64,000 bases of DNA from M3007 sp964550795 (GCA_964550795.1 CAZKBH010000024.1:1-64000), one strand, 5' to 3'; shown: positions 52,479 through 62,180, counted from the stretch's first letter. Program-made: numbers and translations. Notes: a model not told the origin generated them from the sequence alone.

Positions 52479-53756
52479 CTAATCAATTAAATCCTTACCG
52501 ATGTCGCGGCGGTAATTTTTTCCTTCAAACTGCAGGACCTTAGCATTCCGGTTCGATTTGCGAAGCGCCGTCGGGATGTCTTTCCCTAAACTGGTGAGTG
52601 CAATCACTCGCCCCCCAGCCGTCACAATCGTACCATTTTGGGAACTCGAAGTGCCGGCATGGAACGCGATGCCGTCTTTCACCAGCTCCAATCCCGTGAT
52701 GGTTTTTCCTTTTGAATAATCGCCCGGATATCCCCCGCTGACTAGGAAAATGGTGGTAGCAGCTCGTTTGTCGGTCCGAATTTTCACCCGGCCCAAACTG
52801 CCCTTTGCGCAGTTGTCGAACAGGGTGACGAGGTCGTTTTTGAGTCGTGGCAACACCACTTCGGTTTCTGGATCGCCCAGGCGGCAGTTGTACTCAATCA
52901 CAAATGGTTCGCCCTGGACGCGGATTAAACCAAAAAAAAGGAAGCCTTTGTAAGGTATTTTCTCTTTTTTAAGTCCCTCAACCGTAGGTCGGATGATACG
53001 TTCCTCTACTTTTTGCCACATCGCCTCGTCCACAAAAGGTACCGGACTGACTGCGCCCATGCCCCCGGTGTTGGGTCCGGTATCGCCTTCTCCGATGCGT
53101 TTGTAATCTTTGGCTTCGGGCAGAATTTTATAGGTTTTTCCATCCGTGAGGGCAAAAACACTGAATTCGATGCCATCTAAAAAAGCTTCTACCACTACCT
53201 GCGCACTAGCGGCACCAAACTTACCGCCCAGCATTTCGCGCATTTCGGCAGCTGCTTCGGCGTGTGATTGACAAATAACCACCCCTTTTCCGGCAGCCAG
53301 CCCGTCTGCTTTGAGGACAATGGGCAGTGGATGGTTTTGCAGGTAAGCCAAACCTTCGGCCAGGGTTTCGGCGGAAAATTCTTGATAACCGGCCGTAGGT
53401 ATATGATGGCGCTGCATGAATTTTTTACTCCAGGCTTTACTTCCTTCCAAAACAGCCCCCGCTTTGGAAGGACCGATGAGGGGGATTTTTTTCAACCATT
53501 CATCGGCTTGAAAAAAATCCCAAATACCCCGAACCAGCGGTTCTTCGGGCCCAACGACCACCATATCTACTTGATTCTCCAGCGTAAAACTGGCTACTGC
53601 GGGAAAATCCAGCGGATTAATCTGGACATTTTGTCCACAACCGGAAGTCCCTGCATTGCCCGGGGCGATGAAAAGTTGGCTACAACGTTTGCTCTGGGAA
53701 AGTTTTAGTGCAAGGGCGTGTTCGCGGCCGCCGGAGCCTAAGAGTAGGATACGCAT
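52479..53756 (-). CDS. purD: Phosphoribosylamine-glycine ligase
   Basis: 425 residues, ATP-grasp enzyme of purine synthesis (PRA + glycine + ATP to GAR). N-terminal GSGGREHALALKLSQS, phosphate loop in LKADGLAAGKGVVI, GDTGPNTGGMGAVSP and the metal-site EYNCRLGDPETEVVLPRL. Full length. Other purine genes are not nearby. A GTGTG-family repeat follows the stop. Confidence 0.96.
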   Translation of the reverse strand: MRILLLGSGGREHALALKLSQSKRCSQLFIAPGNAGTSGCGQNVQINPLDFPAVASFTLENQVDMVVVGPEEPLVRGIWDFFQADEWLKKIPLIGPSKAGAVLEGSKAWSKKFMQRHHIPTAGYQEFSAETLAEGLAYLQNHPLPIVLKADGLAAGKGVVICQSHAEAAAEMREMLGGKFGAASAQVVVEAFLDGIEFSVFALTDGKTYKILPEAKDYKRIGEGDTGPNTGGMGAVSPVPFVDEAMWQKVEERIIRPTVEGLKKEKIPYKGFLFFGLIRVQGEPFVIEYNCRLGDPETEVVLPRLKNDLVTLFDNCAKGSLGRVKIRTDKRAATTIFLVSGGYPGDYSKGKTITGLELVKDGIAFHAGTSSSQNGTIVTAGGRVIALTSLGKDIPTALRKSNRNAKVLQFEGKNYRRDIGKDLID

Positions 53757-53801
53757 AAAAAGGGTCTTAGTGAAGGCGCGAAGGTAAGCGCCTAAGCCGG
53801 T

Positions 53802-54455
53802 TTATTGCCCAAAAACATACTGGACAATGTTCGCGCCCATTTGCAAGGCTTTGGTTCTCAGCTCTTTAGGATCGTTGTGAATATCGTCCCAGCCATCGCC
53901 CAAATCGGTTTCAAAATTATAGTAGCAGACCAACCTACCCTGATAAATCAATCCAAATCCTTGCGCGGGCTTCCCGTCGTGTTCGTGAATTTTGGGAAGC
54001 CCATTCGGAAACTTATACTTCTGCTGGTAAATAGGATGGTTGAAGGGCAATTCCACAAAACTTAGTTCCGGGAACACTTTTTTCATGGCCGGGCGCACAA
54101 AAGGGTCGAGACCAAAATCGTCGTTCAAAATCAAAAATCCGCCGCCTTCGAGGTAGGCGCGCATATTTCTGGCTTCCAAATCGCTAAAAAGCATGTTCCC
54201 GTGGCCAGTAGCATACACGATGGGGTAGTTAAAAATCTCCGCGCTACCTGGCTCCACGGTTGCGTAATCCGAGGCATCGAAGTTGGTTTTGAGGTTTTCG
54301 TTGCAGAATTTCGCGAGATTTTTCAGCGAGTTGACATCGTTGTACCAATCGCCGCCGCCACTGTATTTAAGCAGGGCAAGTTTCAAGGTTGGCGGGGATT
54401 GGGTTGCAAAGGCTGTTGAAAAGAACAACGCAATTGCCAATATTAAGTAGCGCAT
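53802..54455 (-). CDS. DUF4159 domain protein, secreted
   Basis: 217 residues with a signal peptide (MRYLILAIALFFSTAFA). Mature KLALLKYSGGGDWYNDVNSLKNL, then YPIVYATGHGNMLFSDLEARNMRAYLEGGGFLILND, the pattern of DUF4159, a class I glutamine-amidotransferase-like fold lacking the usual catalytic Cys. Function unknown. The 17998-19284 protein may share the fold. It starts 24 bases after the M3 peptidase stop on the same strand, so probably one transcript. Confidence 0.85.
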   Translation of the reverse strand: MRYLILAIALFFSTAFATQSPPTLKLALLKYSGGGDWYNDVNSLKNLAKFCNENLKTNFDASDYATVEPGSAEIFNYPIVYATGHGNMLFSDLEARNMRAYLEGGGFLILNDDFGLDPFVRPAMKKVFPELSFVELPFNHPIYQQKYKFPNGLPKIHEHDGKPAQGFGLIYQGRLVCYYNFETDLGDGWDDIHNDPKELRTKALQMGANIVQYVFGQ

Positions 54456-54478
54456 TTGTTTGAAAATCAATAGGTTAT

Positions 54479-56203
54479 TCAAAATTTTGAATCGTCCACA
54501 CTGTTCAGGTAATCTCTAATTTCGCCGACTACCGACTGTACGCAGCCATCGTCAAAGGGCGATTTCAGGTTGGCCAGTTTGACCAGATTTAAAAAAGATT
54601 GGCTCCCGCCGGCACGACACAGCCGCAGATAATCCGACCAGGCAGATTCGTGGTTTTTGCGGTCTTTTACCCAAAACTGGAACGCACAAATTTGCGCCAG
54701 CGTGTAATCAATGTAATAAAAGGGAGAGTTGAAAATATGGCTTTGTTTGTGCCAAAAACGCCCTTTTTCAAGGTGTTCAATGCCATCATGATCCCGGTGC
54801 GGGAGATAGATTTTTTCCAGTTGGAGCCAGGCGGCATCTCGTTCTGCCGGGCTCATGTTTGGATTTTCGTACACAATGTGTTGGAATTCGTCCACAGCCA
54901 CACCGTATGGCAGGAATTGAATTGCGCCCGCCAGGTGCATGAAATGATATTTTTCCGTTTGATCCCCGAAAAAGAGCTGCATCCAGGGCCAGGTAAAAAA
55001 CTCCATGCTCATAGAATGTATTTCTGCGGCATCAGCGGTTGGCCAGTGGTATTCTTCAAAAGGAAAATTTTGGCTGCTCCAAACCTGAAAAGCGTGACCA
55101 GCTTCATGTGTCAGCACATCAATATCGCCGCTGGTACCGTTGAAATTGGAAAAAATATACGGTGCCTCAAATTTGCTGATGTAGGTGCAATAGCCTCCTG
55201 TGGCTTTACCGTCGCGGTTCACCAAATCCATTAAATTGGCATTTTGCATTCGGGAGAAAAAAGCATCGGTGTCGGGGCTTAGTTCCTGGTACATTTTGGC
55301 GGCATTGGCCACTATTTGCTCCGGCGTTCCGATGGGTTTCGGGTTGCCACTGGCAAATTTGTACTCCTCGTCATAAAATTTCAGAGATTCGATGTCCAGG
55401 CGTTTGCGCTGCCGGTTGTACAGTTCGGTTGCAATTGGAACGATGTGTTGGCGCACTTGCCGGCGGAAATTTGCGACCATTTCGGGGGTGTAATCTGAGC
55501 GCCGCATCCGTGCGTACCCGACCTCGACGAAACTGCGAAAGCCGAGTTTCTCCGCTATATTATGCCGCAATTTGACCATACGGTCGAAGATGTCTTCAAC
55601 CGCTTCGGCATTTTCGGCATAAAAACCCCACTTGGCCGTGGTCGCTTTTTTGCGCGTGGTCCGGTCATCCGACAATTCGATGGGCAACAGATTGCTGAGG
55701 TTGTAAGATTTTCCCTCAAATTCAATTTTTGCGCGGGCCTTGATTTTGGTGTATTCCGTGCTGAGCGCATTTTCCTGCTGCAAATCCTCCAAAATACTCG
55801 GCTGGAAGGTTTTGAGCGACACTTCGGCCAGGGTGAACAGGTGTTTTCCCAATTTTTCGGCCAAAACCTCGCGGAATGGAGAGCTCAGGAGTGCTCGGTA
55901 AAAACGGTTGTTCAGCGCCTCAAAGGAGGGTGATTGCTCGTCAAAGTATTGATTTTCAAGCTCGTAAAAAGGATCGGCAGTATTGGCTGTATGCCGTACG
56001 TAGCAAAGATTGAACATCGAACTGAACTCCTCGCGCAGGGCAACGATTTCGGTTAGAATGTGTTGTTGTTGTTGGGCGTCTGCGGCGTTTTCGAAGCGCA
56101 AAAGTTGGTGTTCAAAATCTTTAGAAAAATCCGACATAACCGGACGGATGTATGGAAAGTCGTCAAAAGTCGTCGCAGTGTTAGGTTCAATTGTTCTAGT
56201 CAT
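54479..56203 (-). CDS. M3 family oligoendopeptidase
   Basis: 574 residues, oligoendopeptidase F-like. The zinc motif HEAGH is at about 365-369 (DVLTHEAGHAFQVW), with the downstream glutamate ligand region ADAAEIHSMSMEFFTWPW. No signal peptide, so probably cytoplasmic peptide turnover. Length is normal for the family. First gene of a probable two-gene unit with the DUF4159 protein. Confidence 0.94.
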   Translation of the reverse strand: MTRTIEPNTATTFDDFPYIRPVMSDFSKDFEHQLLRFENAADAQQQQHILTEIVALREEFSSMFNLCYVRHTANTADPFYELENQYFDEQSPSFEALNNRFYRALLSSPFREVLAEKLGKHLFTLAEVSLKTFQPSILEDLQQENALSTEYTKIKARAKIEFEGKSYNLSNLLPIELSDDRTTRKKATTAKWGFYAENAEAVEDIFDRMVKLRHNIAEKLGFRSFVEVGYARMRRSDYTPEMVANFRRQVRQHIVPIATELYNRQRKRLDIESLKFYDEEYKFASGNPKPIGTPEQIVANAAKMYQELSPDTDAFFSRMQNANLMDLVNRDGKATGGYCTYISKFEAPYIFSNFNGTSGDIDVLTHEAGHAFQVWSSQNFPFEEYHWPTADAAEIHSMSMEFFTWPWMQLFFGDQTEKYHFMHLAGAIQFLPYGVAVDEFQHIVYENPNMSPAERDAAWLQLEKIYLPHRDHDGIEHLEKGRFWHKQSHIFNSPFYYIDYTLAQICAFQFWVKDRKNHESAWSDYLRLCRAGGSQSFLNLVKLANLKSPFDDGCVQSVVGEIRDYLNSVDDSKF

Positions 56204-56341
56204 CGTTGCGTATTTTTGGAGAAAAAGTGCGTGATTTGTGAGGTGAAATTACGAAAAGGCTATAGGCTGTTAAGTGAGAAGCGGTCTGTAGTTGAAAAGT
56301 TTCGGCTAAACGGTTATTTTCGCCACAAAAACAGCAAAAAT

Positions 56342-57076
56342 ATGCGAAACAAGTTAACATTTATCATCTGGACGGTCTTTTTTGGACAAATGGCAGCCCA
56401 AAGCACGGCGTATGTTATTCATGTTGGCCCGACAGCTGGCCTTCAGAAGTGGGATAATTCATCAGGCAGGGAGCCATTATTTCAATATCATGCGGCACTT
56501 GGCATGGAATCCATTAACAACGAGGACAACAGTGGTTCCTTTTACATGCAGCTCGGCTATCACGTTAAAGGCAGTGCCACGCGATTTCGTTTTTTTAACA
56601 TCAACTCTGGCGCGCCGGGCGGAACATTTACAGAACGGTTCCTTTTTAACAACTTTTCCTTTTCACTCGGGGCCAAACAACGCTTCAATGAAACCAATGG
56701 CGGCCGGATGCGATACTTTTACTTCGGGGGCTTGCGGGGCGACTACACCTACAGCACCAATATTGACGAGTTGACAGCGAACGATCCTGGCAGAAAACTA
56801 TTTTATCCACTGATGGGAGGGCTACAACGATGGATGGCGGGCTTTTCTGTTGGAGGAGGCTTTGAATTTGATTTTTCCGAACTGGTCGGGTGTCAAGTAC
56901 AACTTTCCGTTAATCCGGATGTAACGCCTCAATACCGTCAAAATGCTATTCCCAATGTTCCAGACCCATGGAATCCTGGTCAAAATGTGACCATTCCTGA
57001 ACGTCGCATTCGCAACACAACGGTTGAACTTTCCGTTGGTTTGCGGCTTTTGAAAAAAGTAGTGCTGGTAGATTAA
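56342..57076 (+). CDS. Outer-membrane beta-barrel-like hypothetical protein
   Basis: 244 residues starting MRNKLTFIIWTVFFGQMAAQ (signal peptide). Alternating beta segments with terminal aromatic/hydrophobic residues (YVIHVGPTAGLQKW, FYMQLGYHVKG, FSFSLGAKQRF, YFYFGGLRGDY, AGFSVGGGFEF, TVELSVGLRLL) suggest a small outer-membrane barrel of the type common in this phylum. Partner unknown. Its last 4 bases overlap the convergent AhpD-like gene. Confidence 0.8.
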   Translation: MRNKLTFIIWTVFFGQMAAQSTAYVIHVGPTAGLQKWDNSSGREPLFQYHAALGMESINNEDNSGSFYMQLGYHVKGSATRFRFFNINSGAPGGTFTERFLFNNFSFSLGAKQRFNETNGGRMRYFYFGGLRGDYTYSTNIDELTANDPGRKLFYPLMGGLQRWMAGFSVGGGFEFDFSELVGCQVQLSVNPDVTPQYRQNAIPNVPDPWNPGQNVTIPERRIRNTTVELSVGLRLLKKVVLVD

Positions 57077-57420
57077 CCCGGCTCCGCTTGCAAGGCCTCC
57101 CAATATTCCACCGCGCGTCTGGTATGGGGGATACAAATGGATCCGCCTACCAGGTTCGCCACGGCAAACACCTCAAAAACTTGTTCCGTGGTAACCGCCA
57201 ATTCATGGCATTTTCCGAGGTGGTATTTGATACAGTCGTCGCAACGAAGCACCATGGAAGCTACCAGTCCCAACAGTTCTTTAGTTCTTACGTCCAACGC
57301 GCCTTCCTGATAGGTTTGGTTGTCGAGACTCCAAAAGCGTTTGATCACTTTGTTGTCTTGTGCCAAAATGCGCTCGTTCATGCGGGAGCGGTAGTCATTA
57401 AATTCTTGTACTACTGACAT
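57073..57420 (-). CDS. Carboxymuconolactone decarboxylase / AhpD-like protein
   Basis: 115 residues, all-alpha. The redox CxxC-H motif RCDDCIKYHL (Cys60, Cys63, His67) is typical of AhpD-like proteins, which reduce peroxiredoxin partners; others act on gamma-carboxymuconolactone. The CxxC favours a thiol-redox role. No peroxiredoxin gene lies adjacent. Confidence 0.92.
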   Translation of the reverse strand: MSVVQEFNDYRSRMNERILAQDNKVIKRFWSLDNQTYQEGALDVRTKELLGLVASMVLRCDDCIKYHLGKCHELAVTTEQVFEVFAVANLVGGSICIPHTRRAVEYWEALQAEPG

Positions 57421-57500
57421 TTTTGAATTTGTTTGATGAATGGATTTCCAAAGACAATTACTTAACCAACATTGTTCACAAGTAAAAAAAGCTCAAAATA

Positions 57501-58310
57501 ATGCTCCGTGCCGCTCTTTTGGATATGTACAACGGCGAATCAAACCGTGGTATCCCCATGCTGAAAAGCATCTTGGGGCGCTATGCCGAGGTGCTTGAGT
57601 TTGACCATTTTGACGTCCGGGCCAAGTCTGAAATCCCGGATTTATCCTACGATATTTACCTGTTTTCGGGCGGACCGGGTGATCCTTTGGAGCAGGACGG
57701 AACCTGGCAATTGCCCTATTTCAACCTGATTGAATCACTTTGGCAGCACAATTTAAAGACTTCAGAGACTAAAAAGCACTGTTTTTTTATTTGTCATTCT
57801 TTTCAAATGGCCTGCCACCACTTTGGACTCGGCGAGGTGACACAACGGTATAAAATGTCTTTCGGCACCTACCCGGTGTACAAAACGCACGATGGAAAAG
57901 AAGAGCCTTGTTTTGTGGGCCTGCCGGATCCGTTTTACATCGCTGATTTTCGGCGATATCAAGTGGTTAATCCGCAGCTTAAACGCTTCAAAGATATGGG
58001 TGCGCGGATATTATGCCTTGAAAAACTCCGCCCGCACGTCCACTTTGAACGGGCAATTATGGCAGTTCGGTTTAGCCCGGAAATGATTGGGACGCAGTTT
58101 CATCCCGAGGCGGACCCCCATGGACTGTTGTCTTACTTTTTGGAAGAAGAGCGGAAAAGATCCATCGAGGAAGAGCACGGACACTCGCGTTACAACCGAA
58201 TGATTCGGGATTTGGCGAATCCGCTCAAGATTCAACGTACTTTTGAGACCTTGATTCCAAGTTTTCTGGATGCTGCGATTGAAACTTTATCGGAAGCGGA
58301 GTACGCCTGA
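57501..58310 (+). CDS. Class I glutamine amidotransferase-like protein
   Basis: 269 residues with the triad residues of class I glutaminases: nucleophile Cys98 in FFICHSFQMAC, and His201/Glu203 in GTQFHPEAD. The LFSGGPGDPLEQ oxyanion segment precedes it. The nucleophile elbow reads C-H-S rather than the usual C-x-G, a departure from canonical enzymes. A long C-terminal helical tail follows. It could hydrolyse glutamine or gamma-glutamyl compounds; no synthetase partner is nearby. Confidence 0.85.
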   Translation: MLRAALLDMYNGESNRGIPMLKSILGRYAEVLEFDHFDVRAKSEIPDLSYDIYLFSGGPGDPLEQDGTWQLPYFNLIESLWQHNLKTSETKKHCFFICHSFQMACHHFGLGEVTQRYKMSFGTYPVYKTHDGKEEPCFVGLPDPFYIADFRRYQVVNPQLKRFKDMGARILCLEKLRPHVHFERAIMAVRFSPEMIGTQFHPEADPHGLLSYFLEEERKRSIEEEHGHSRYNRMIRDLANPLKIQRTFETLIPSFLDAAIETLSEAEYA

Positions 58311-58332
58311 CACTTCAAGCCGCAGAAGGGAG

Positions 58333-58414
58333 TGTTCAGAAAAGTGTGGCACACCTCGACTATCACGTTGATTATCAGTACTCAAATTTAGGTGTGCCAC
58401 ACATTTCTGGAACA
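58333..58414. repeat. GTGTGGCACACC-family palindrome, long-loop copy
   Basis: Arms tgttcagaaaagtgtggcacacct and aggtgtgccacacatttctggaaca, separated by about 34 bases. Located between the amidotransferase-like and acpP stops. Confidence 0.85.
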
Positions 58415-58415
58415 C

Positions 58416-58455
58416 AAAAGCGGTTCAAAGCAACACTGCTTTGAACCGCTTTTTG
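58416..58455. terminator. Bidirectional terminator between the amidotransferase-like gene and acpP
   Basis: aaaagcggttcaaagca with tgctttgaaccgctttt, a strong perfect stem with A- and T-runs on the two sides, between convergent genes. Confidence 0.88.
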
Positions 58456-58495
58456 CAAGAAGGGCAGGGCTTATCTCAAGCCAAACCTTTTAAAA

Positions 58496-58735
58496 TCAAG
58501 CATTTACATTTTGCTCCAAATAGGAGATCGCTTGACCTACCGTTTGGATGCCTTCTGCTTGCTCGTCTGGGATGGACACATCGAATTCTTTTTCAAATTC
58601 CATGATGAGTTCAACGGTATCGAGCGAGTCGGCACCGAGGTCGTTGATGAAGCTCGCCTCAAGGGTCACTTCAGTTTCGTCAACGCCCAGTTTGTCGATG
58701 ATGATTTTTTTTACGCGTTCGGCTACGTTTGCCAT
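58496..58735 (-). CDS. acpP: Acyl carrier protein
   Basis: 79 residues, acidic and helical, with the phosphopantetheine site GADSLDTVELIMEFE (Ser37). It carries acyl chains for fatty-acid and lipid A synthesis. Fab genes are not adjacent, unlike many genomes. The 313-base upstream gap (58736-59048) is AT-rich and shared with the divergent pyk. Confidence 0.97.
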   Translation of the reverse strand: MANVAERVKKIIIDKLGVDETEVTLEASFINDLGADSLDTVELIMEFEKEFDVSIPDEQAEGIQTVGQAISYLEQNVNA

Positions 58736-58993
58736 GTTTTTCTAGACTTGTTGGTGAAAAAAAGTTAATTTTTCAGGCTGCAAAGAAACGTTGCTTAAGA
58801 GGTATATCAAACATTTCCGCTGAATTTTTTTATCCAAGGGGTAAATAAGGCATCTGATACTTTTTGTAAATCGAACACTTAGTCCAAATTAATTAAATGT
58901 AAACATTTGAAATGGAAAGCTTTTTTTGCAAATAATGAAACAACCCGACAATATGAAACCTTCAAAAGGGTAGGTAATCTGTTGATAGATTAC

Positions 58994-59001
58994 TAATTTT
59001 G
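58994..59001 (+). promoter_or_regulatory. TAnnTTTG promoter element for pyk
   Basis: TAATTTTG, 47 bases before the pyk start codon. Confidence 0.5.
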
Positions 59002-59048
59002 CGCCGATAGGCTTATTGTACATCCTACACTTAAAATTAAAAAAAAGA

Positions 59049-60539
59049 ATGACACTCACGGAAGCGGCAGCATTGCTTGAACGAAACAAAGCGCCTTTGC
59101 GCAAAGACGGGTCTCAATTTACCAAAATAGTTGCCACCGTTGGCCCTGCATGCAGTGCACCAGACAAGCTATTAGAGCTTATACAGGCGGGAGTAGATGT
59201 TTTCCGGATCAATTTTAGTCACGGATCGCACGCAGATCACTTGCAAGTGATAGAGCGCATACAAGCCATCAATCGGGAGCACAAACTCCACATTGGCATT
59301 TTAGCTGATTTACAAGGCCCCAAACTTCGGGTGGGTAAAATTAAAGACAACGCGCTTCTGCTGGCGGAGGGCGATATTATTACGATCACGAATGATAAAC
59401 ACGCCGAAGGCACGATGGACAATATTTACATGTCCTACGATCAGTTTGCTGAAGATTGTGAAAAAGGCGAACGGATCCTGATGGATGATGGAAAGTTGAT
59501 TTTTGAAGTGGCAGAAACCAACAAAAAAGACACCGTGCGCTTGCGGGCCTTACATGGAGGCGTGCTTAGCAGTAATAAAGGTGTAAATCTGCCAGATACA
59601 AACGTCAAACTTCCAGCCCTCACGGAAAAAGACCGCGAAGACCTCGAATTCATCCTGACGCAGGATGTCAACTGGATTGCCCTCTCTTTCGTCCGTCGAG
59701 CTTCGGATCTGGATCCGGTGAAAGAGGCCCTTGAAAGAACCCAACACCAGGCAAAAGTGATGGCTAAAATTGAGAAGCCGGAAGCGGTAAAAAATCTCCG
59801 CGAGATTATCCGTGCCAGCAATGGCATCATGGTGGCACGTGGCGACCTGGGCGTTGAAATGCCGATCGAGCAACTTCCAATGACCCAAAAGGATATCATC
59901 CACATGTGTATGCAATACGCGCGGCCGGTTATTGTGGCGACCCAAATGATGGACAGTATGATTCTAAACCCCTCTCCTACCCGGGCGGAAGTGACCGATG
60001 TAGCCAATGCCGTGCTGGATGGCGCAGACGCCGTGATGCTCAGTGGCGAGACTTCCGTGGGGAAATATCCTAAGCTGGTGATCGAGTACATGACTAAAAT
60101 TATCGGCGAAGCCGAAAAACAATACTGGCCGCAGATCAACACCCGTCGTCCAATCCCGGCGCCTCAGTTTATGCTCCACCATTCGGATGTCATTTGTTTC
60201 AGCGCTTGCAACGTGGCAGAGGAAATTGGTGCGAAGGGTATTGTGGGCCATACTTCCTCGGGTTATACGGCCTTTAAAATCAGCAGTTTCAGGCCAAAAT
60301 CCCCCATTTTTATCTTCAGCGATCAGCATATCAAACTGGGGGCCTTCAACCTTCTTTGGGGCGTACAATGTTTTTTTTACAACAGATTTACAACCACCGA
60401 CGAGACCATTCAGGACTGTACGGATATTCTGAAAGAAAGCGGGTTTGTTAAATCCGGCGATTCCATCATCAATACGGGTTCGATGCCGATGGGCCGCCGA
60501 CTGCAAACAAATATGATGAAAGTGACGAGAGTCGAATAA
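59049..60539 (+). CDS. pyk: Pyruvate kinase
   Basis: 496 residues from ATG 59049. The barrel domain has KIVATVGPACSAPDKL, FRINFSHGSH, KIEKPEAVKN and the active-site MARGDLGVEMP motif. The C-terminal allosteric domain ends with DSIINTGSMPMG. It converts phosphoenolpyruvate and ADP to pyruvate and ATP. The N-terminus has about 30 residues before the conserved TKIVAT strand, slightly longer than usual. cysS follows 62 bases on with its own promoter. Confidence 0.96.
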   Translation: MTLTEAAALLERNKAPLRKDGSQFTKIVATVGPACSAPDKLLELIQAGVDVFRINFSHGSHADHLQVIERIQAINREHKLHIGILADLQGPKLRVGKIKDNALLLAEGDIITITNDKHAEGTMDNIYMSYDQFAEDCEKGERILMDDGKLIFEVAETNKKDTVRLRALHGGVLSSNKGVNLPDTNVKLPALTEKDREDLEFILTQDVNWIALSFVRRASDLDPVKEALERTQHQAKVMAKIEKPEAVKNLREIIRASNGIMVARGDLGVEMPIEQLPMTQKDIIHMCMQYARPVIVATQMMDSMILNPSPTRAEVTDVANAVLDGADAVMLSGETSVGKYPKLVIEYMTKIIGEAEKQYWPQINTRRPIPAPQFMLHHSDVICFSACNVAEEIGAKGIVGHTSSGYTAFKISSFRPKSPIFIFSDQHIKLGAFNLLWGVQCFFYNRFTTTDETIQDCTDILKESGFVKSGDSIINTGSMPMGRRLQTNMMKVTRVE

Positions 60540-60566
60540 GCTCATGAGAGTTGTTTGAACTTCGTT

Positions 60567-60595
60567 TTTGAATTCACGCGCTCGGATTACCTTTG
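60567..60595 (+). promoter_or_regulatory. cysS promoter (TTTG / TACCTTTG)
   Basis: TTTG at 60567-60570, a 17-base gap, then TACCTTTG at 60588-60595. The cysS ATG is 7 bases downstream, implying a leaderless or nearly leaderless message. Confidence 0.65.
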
Positions 60596-60601
60596 CACCC
60601 T

Positions 60602-62107
60602 ATGAATGACCCGCGACCTATCAAGATTCACAATACTCTTTCTGGCAAAAAGGAAGAGTTTCGCCCAAATACACCTGGTCACATCGGGATGTATGTTTGT
60701 GGCCCCACGGTTTATAGCGACGTACACTTGGGCAATTGCCGCACCTTTTGCAGCTTTGACACGATTTATCGCTATCTTTTGCACATTGGCTACAAAGTGC
60801 GATACGTCCGCAACATCACCGATGTAGGCCACCTCACCGACGATGGCGAAGACCGGATGTTGAAAGGAGCCAAGGTGGCTCAACTCGAGCCAATGGAAGT
60901 AGCCCAACGCTACACCGTGGGTTTTCATGAAATCATGCGGATTTTCAACACCCTGCCGCCGAGCATCGAACCCCGCGCCACGGGCCATATTCCGGAGCAA
61001 ATCGAAATGGTCCAGCAGATACTGGATCGGGGCCTGGCCTACGAAACCAATGGCTCTGTTTATTTTGATGTGCCAAAATTTGCTGCCGAAAATGCAGGTG
61101 TGTATGGGGCCGTCAGTGGTCGGGTTTTGGAAGACCTCTACACAGAAACCCGCGAACTAAAAAGCCAGGAAGAGAAAAAACACCCGGCAGATTTCGCCAT
61201 CTGGATGAAGGCCCGTCCAGAAGATTTGATGGTTTGGAACAGTCCCTGGTCAGTCGGTTTTCCTGGCTGGCATTTGGAATGTTCTGCTATGAGTACCAAG
61301 TACTTAGGCAAAACTTTTGATATTCACGGGGGCGGAAACGATCTGAAATTTCCACACCACGAAAATGAGGTAGCGCAAAACCACGGGGCCTGCGGCTGCC
61401 ATCCCGCCAACTATTGGGTACACACCAATATGTTGCTGCTCAACGGAAAAAAAATGAGCAAAAGCGACGGGAACACCATCTCGCCACCCGAGCTTTTTTC
61501 GGGGAACAGCGTGCATACGAGCAAAGCCTACTCCCCCATGGCAGTTCGTTTTTTTATGCTCATGGCGCACTACCGCAGCACGCTCGACATCACGGATGAT
61601 GGCTTGATGGCCGCCGAAAAGGGTTTCCAAAAAATGATGGAAACCTACCGGGTACTGCAAAACCTGACGGTGGATCCGAGCAACTTTGACGGCTCCGAAA
61701 CCGATACAGATCGGACCATTTTATCCCTGGCCGAAGCTGCTTACTCGGGTATGGACGATGATTTTAATACGGCGATTGCCATTGCCAATTTGAACGAAAT
61801 GGGCAGCTTTGTGCACAAACTGGCCAATCAGCAGCTGGCTTACACGGAAGTGTCGCCTTGGGTAATTGAGCGAATGAAAACCATTTTCAACGCATTCCTT
61901 TTTGATATTTTTGGATTGCAGGACGAAAGTGCAAACGAAAACGATCAAAGTACGCTTCAAGGTTTGATGGGCTTGATTCTGGAAATCAGAGGGTTGGCGC
62001 GCGACCAAAAAGATTGGACGACCAGTGATAAAATCCGGGAGGCGCTAACTGCCGCCGGCATTGCCGTAAAAGATGGCAAGGATGGGGTTAGTTGGTCGAA
62101 AGCATAA
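60602..62107 (+). CDS. cysS: Cysteinyl-tRNA synthetase
   Basis: 501 residues, class I synthetase. The N-terminal zinc/ATP region is YVCGPTVYSDVHLGNCRTF (HxGN form of the HIGH motif), with GWHLECSAM zinc ligands, FDIHGGGNDLKFPHHENE and the KKMSKSDGN loop. It charges tRNA-Cys. ATG 60602 is preferred over an upstream TTG because of the promoter position. It ends in a strong terminator. Confidence 0.96.
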   Translation: MNDPRPIKIHNTLSGKKEEFRPNTPGHIGMYVCGPTVYSDVHLGNCRTFCSFDTIYRYLLHIGYKVRYVRNITDVGHLTDDGEDRMLKGAKVAQLEPMEVAQRYTVGFHEIMRIFNTLPPSIEPRATGHIPEQIEMVQQILDRGLAYETNGSVYFDVPKFAAENAGVYGAVSGRVLEDLYTETRELKSQEEKKHPADFAIWMKARPEDLMVWNSPWSVGFPGWHLECSAMSTKYLGKTFDIHGGGNDLKFPHHENEVAQNHGACGCHPANYWVHTNMLLLNGKKMSKSDGNTISPPELFSGNSVHTSKAYSPMAVRFFMLMAHYRSTLDITDDGLMAAEKGFQKMMETYRVLQNLTVDPSNFDGSETDTDRTILSLAEAAYSGMDDDFNTAIAIANLNEMGSFVHKLANQQLAYTEVSPWVIERMKTIFNAFLFDIFGLQDESANENDQSTLQGLMGLILEIRGLARDQKDWTTSDKIREALTAAGIAVKDGKDGVSWSKA

Positions 62108-62125
62108 GATTGAATGCAGCATAAT

Positions 62126-62180
62126 TGAACATGAGCACGTTTTAAGGCAGCTTAAGCGTGCTCATGTTCATTTTATTTTT
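62126..62180 (+). terminator. Intrinsic terminator after cysS
   Basis: A perfect 14-bp stem (62126-62139, 62157-62170) followed by TTTTATTTTT. Confidence 0.92.
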
